Of a stretch of DNA of 18,357 nucleotides, positions 16,064 through 18,357 are shown piece after piece; within the stretch, counting starts at the first letter, position 1, and every line of letters begins with the position of its first letter. Source of the DNA: Entamoeba invadens IP1 (Eukaryota; Evosea; Mastigamoebida; Endamoebidae); the NCBI RefSeq assembly GCF_000330505.1, contig NW_004443696.1:88230-106586 (forward strand), in the 5' to 3' direction. The notes below the pieces were generated by a model that was given only the letters and a program-made list of their open reading frames with translations, was not told the DNA's origin and searched no databases. The translations under genes were made by a program, and so were the position numbers.

Positions 16064-16616
16064 TCACAAGAATAATATAAATATAAATTTCAAGCAATAT
16101 GAATTTGATTGAAAATTAAAAAATGTATGTTATTTTTTGTTATTAATGTTTATAAACAAATACAGAAAATCTTTCAATGAATTTGTGAATTATCAGAATT
16201 GTTTATTAAAAAGCAAATATGACCTATCTTTAACAATATGGTTTGACATACAAATATAACACTTTTGAAAACTTTTTGAATATTGTTTTAATTTTAGAAC
16301 GAGAGCCCGTAAGTATTATGTATGATGAAAATAATGTTAATTAAACACAATAAACATAGTATCAAAAAATAACAAATTTATCAATAATTAGGTATTTTTG
16401 ACAATTCATATTAAAGTTTATTAATATGTAAACAATTGATTATTTAACAAATATAAATATGGTTAACTCTTAACTGTATCACGCGAATCAAGTTTCTTTA
16501 AAATAAGTTTCCGTGTTATTGATCAAATTACAAGTGTTGTAATCATTTAAATGATATAATAAACGATCATGAATGGTGTACTATTACGATATTATATATA
16601 ATAATTCAAATTATTA
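16064..16616. other. AT-rich intergenic gap between the LINE and the third inverted-repeat element
   Basis: No frame, RNA gene or repeat that I can support in about 550 bp of A/T-rich DNA. Confidence 0.5.
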
Positions 16617-16891
16617 CAGATGTGGTATTCACCCTTATGCGATACCCGCAACCTTATGCGATTTTCTAAAAATAAAAAACTATAAATGTTAAAAAAATCA
16701 ATACTTTTATTATTATAAAGGCAAAAAAACAAAGAAATTGAACCATGAGCCTTATGCGATTACAAAAATATCAAAGATTGATTTGGAAAATATAAGAAGA
16801 CAATTTAACAAAATTAAAATCAACATAAGGAGTTGAACTAAAATAAACTAATATATCACACTCTCTATACAAAAAGTGAATACAGCAAATG

Positions 16892-17466
16892 GTAGAAGAT
16901 GTGTTGCTTGATGGTGCGCCATTGACACTTGGGACAGAGACAGCTGGCGGTGTTATGACAGCACTGATTCCACGAAACTCGACAATTTCAACATAGAAGT
17001 CACAGATCTTCTCAACATATGCAGACAACCAGCCAGGCGTGTCCATTCAAGTCTTTGAATGCAAGGCATCTATGACATCGCATTGCAACCTGCTTGGCAA
17101 GTTTGAGTTGTGTGGCCTCCCATCCGCACCATGTGGAGTCTCACAGTTGAAGTCACATTCACCATTGATGCAAATGGGATTCTGAATGTGTCAGCTGAAG
17201 ACAAGACGATATTAAAGAAAAACAGGGTCACAAACGACAAGGGAATACTTGCAAAGAAGCAAATAGACAAGATGGTTGAAGACGCAGAGAAGCTCAAGGC
17301 GGAGTACGACAAGATGAAAGAACTAGTCGAGGCGAAGAATGGACTTGAGAACTACTGCTACTCGATGAAAAACACACTTAACGAGCAAATTGCAGCAAAG
17401 CTTTCACCAGACGACAAGGAGGCAATTGAAGCAACTATCAAGGTACACTCGACTAGTGAGTTTTGA
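16892..17466 (+). pseudogene. HSP70 fragment: substrate-binding domain and start of lid, decayed
   Basis: Reading from GTA 16892 gives the start of the HSP70 substrate-binding domain: [20 protein letters not shown], then [18 protein letters not shown] and [12 protein letters not shown] at 16994-16996 replaces the usual Lys codon, and one base is missing near 17145; after it the frame continues with [20 protein letters not shown] and the lid helix through [12 protein letters not shown] and [15 protein letters not shown]. The ATPase domain and the true C-terminus are absent, so this is a segment of roughly 190 codons, not a gene. Several normally invariant positions are changed, for example VLLLDVAP to VLLDGAP. 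It lies between inverted repeats, and its G+C content is clearly above its flanks, consistent with a relocated piece of a functional gene. Confidence 0.8.
17110..17466 (+). CDS. Open part of the HSP70 fragment
   Basis: The largest undamaged frame of the HSP70 remnant. The first 12 residues or so (17110 to about 17145) are out of frame with HSP70; homology starts at [11 protein letters not shown] and continues to ATIK at about 17440. The last residues (VHSTSEF) are not HSP70-like and mark a break. No promoter or proper start is expected, and it should not be counted as a functional chaperone. Confidence 0.5.
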   Translation: MWPPIRTMWSLTVEVTFTIDANGILNVSAEDKTILKKNRVTNDKGILAKKQIDKMVEDAEKLKAEYDKMKELVEAKNGLENYCYSMKNTLNEQIAAKLSPDDKEAIEATIKVHSTSEF

Positions 17467-17486
17467 ACACAACACTGTCATGTGTA

Positions 17487-17562
17487 GCAGCTTGAAGACT
17501 TTCAAATGAGCAGATAGACACAATCGTTGCAGACGCAAAGAAGTTATTTGTTAAGTGTCTCA
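17487..17562 (+). pseudogene. Possible detached HSP70-like tail
   Basis: After a gap of about 45 bp that starts GT and ends AG, a frame reads QLEDF and, one base shifted, NEQIDTIVADAKKLF. The latter resembles the SKEQIDKMVADAEK stretch at the start of the HSP70 lid, already present once at about 17255-17290, so it may be a second, diverged piece. The intervening sequence is not a typical Entamoeba intron, because its start GTACAC differs from GTTTGT. Confidence 0.25.
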
Positions 17563-18357
17563 TAACTCGTTTTTATTGAAAACTGTTTAAAATTTATTTC
17601 ACAATAAGTTCAATTTTTTATTCATTTTCCGATTGTTTAAAAGAAATCAAAGAGACAAATAGCCACAAATCGGGTTTAAGATAAGAAAAACATAACTATG
17701 TTTACATTGATCGGACACTTTTTGTTCTGAATTGTCTCAATTAATGTTGGTGTTATTTCTTCATAAAATGATTGTTTTATTTATATATGGAAATAACTAA
17801 AAATAACTCATGATTGATTTATTTTTGTATGGTTTTTCATAATAATAATACTAAAAATTATTCTAAAAAATCACATAAGCCTCAAGGTTTCACATAAGGT
17901 TTAATGACCATAATGTAGTACAATGTGTTTTTTCATTTTTTTATCTTAATAATTCTATATTTAGATGATGAATAATGCACATTTTATATATATAGTCAAA
18001 GTCGCTTATTTGTGGGTTTTCTTGCATAAAAAGCTGTCTATTTGTAGGTTTTGCTAAGAATTTGGAAGAATATTCTTTGATTCATTTTGATTATCAAAAA
18101 TTAATAAAAATAACCATATTCTTAATATTTAGTCTTTTAATAAAGTCTGCTTGTAAATTGTTGTTCATTAAACAAAAATTTACACAAAATAAGTCTTAAA
18201 AAATAGGAATTAAAAAAGTTGGGAAACCAAATAAAATTAAATAATAGTGTTTTTGGAGATTTTCCCCGTAAGATTCAAATTTTAATGGTCCAAATTTTTA
18301 TTATTTTCTTTTTAAGACTGATAATATAATTACAGATATGAGATTAAAGTTTCGACG
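17563..18357. other. AT-rich right end with a doubled motif at about 17997-18057
   Basis: No gene. Two spaced, similar segments, CTTATTTGTGGGTTTT (about 18004-18019) and TCTATTTGTAGGTTTT (about 18037-18052), follow a TATA flank. The style is like the doubled motifs at the ends of the two Tc1/pogo-like elements. A partner inverted copy would lie beyond the window. Confidence 0.3.

Larger units (their letters stand above)
16617..17915. mobile_element. Third inverted-repeat element, about 1.3 kb, enclosing an HSP70 fragment
   Basis: An imperfect inverted repeat links 16633-16668 with 17864-17899: 27 of 36 positions match without gaps, several differences being C-to-T. Each arm contains two spaced copies of CCTTATG(C/T)GA. 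Outside these arms the similarity fades, but both ends can be drawn at CA next to TA (16615-16616 and 17916-17917), as in Tc1/mariner or pogo-type elements; these outer limits are inferred. Further copies occur inside: direct at 16750-16760 and inverted at about 16816-16830 (CCTTATGTTGATTTT on the minus strand), so a smaller nested element from about 16617 to 16835 is an alternative. The cargo is a decayed HSP70 segment, not a transposase. Confidence 0.5.

Noticed and set aside
17645..17685. ACAAATAG/CCACAAATCGGG segment as inverted partner of the 18.0-kb motif
   Set aside because: The similarity is limited to short ACAAAT strings, and order and spacing do not match an inverted repeat.
1..18357. 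tRNA genes or tRNA arrays, rRNA, CRISPR array, operons
   Set aside because: I found no cloverleaf-like sequences, rRNA-like stretches or regularly spaced identical repeats. Gene structure and families are eukaryotic, so CRISPR and operons are not expected.

Overview
The window looks like a piece of an Entamoeba genome, most plausibly a DNA-transposon-rich species such as E. invadens. The reasons are very AT-rich intergenic DNA, a BspA-like leucine-rich-repeat gene, a giant Cys-rich transmembrane receptor kinase of the type expanded in Entamoeba, an HSP70 fragment, and both non-LTR retrotransposon and inverted-repeat element traces. The genus call is inference from gene families; no rRNA or other species marker is present.

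Layout from left to right. (1) 277-1748 is a non-coding element with 17-bp terminal inverted repeats and a perfect 8-bp target duplication (hAT-like). (2) 2041-3418, plus strand, is a BspA-like LRR gene broken by three homopolymer frameshifts and one in-frame TGA. (3) 4286-5205 is a second inverted-repeat element (Tc1/mariner or pogo style, ends near CAGTATAATCC, TA at one flank) whose GC-richer core holds a possible decayed transposase fragment. (4) 5266-13291, minus strand, is one receptor-kinase locus of about 8 kb: signal peptide, long array of Cys-rich modules with a period near 72 residues, one membrane helix, an Ig-like juxtamembrane segment and a kinase domain with all main catalytic motifs. 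Its 3' half is open for 1407 codons; its 5' half carries five frameshifts and two nonsense codons. (5) 13.3-15.28 kb is AT-rich with no convincing gene, apart from one hairpin followed by a T-run. (6) 15298-16048 is a 5'-truncated LINE of the restriction-like-endonuclease class on the minus strand, flanked by an exact 15-bp target duplication. (7) 16617-17915 is a third inverted-repeat structure that encloses a decayed HSP70 fragment. (8) The right end is AT-rich, with a doubled motif near 18.0 kb that may be the end of another element.

There is no operon-like logic. The window reads as a repeat-rich region where surface-protein and chaperone gene copies decay among mobile elements. The main open question is whether the homopolymer frameshifts in the LRR and kinase loci are real decay or assembly errors. 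The strongest findings are four structurally delimited insertions, three of which had no annotation-level clue apart from their symmetric ends.
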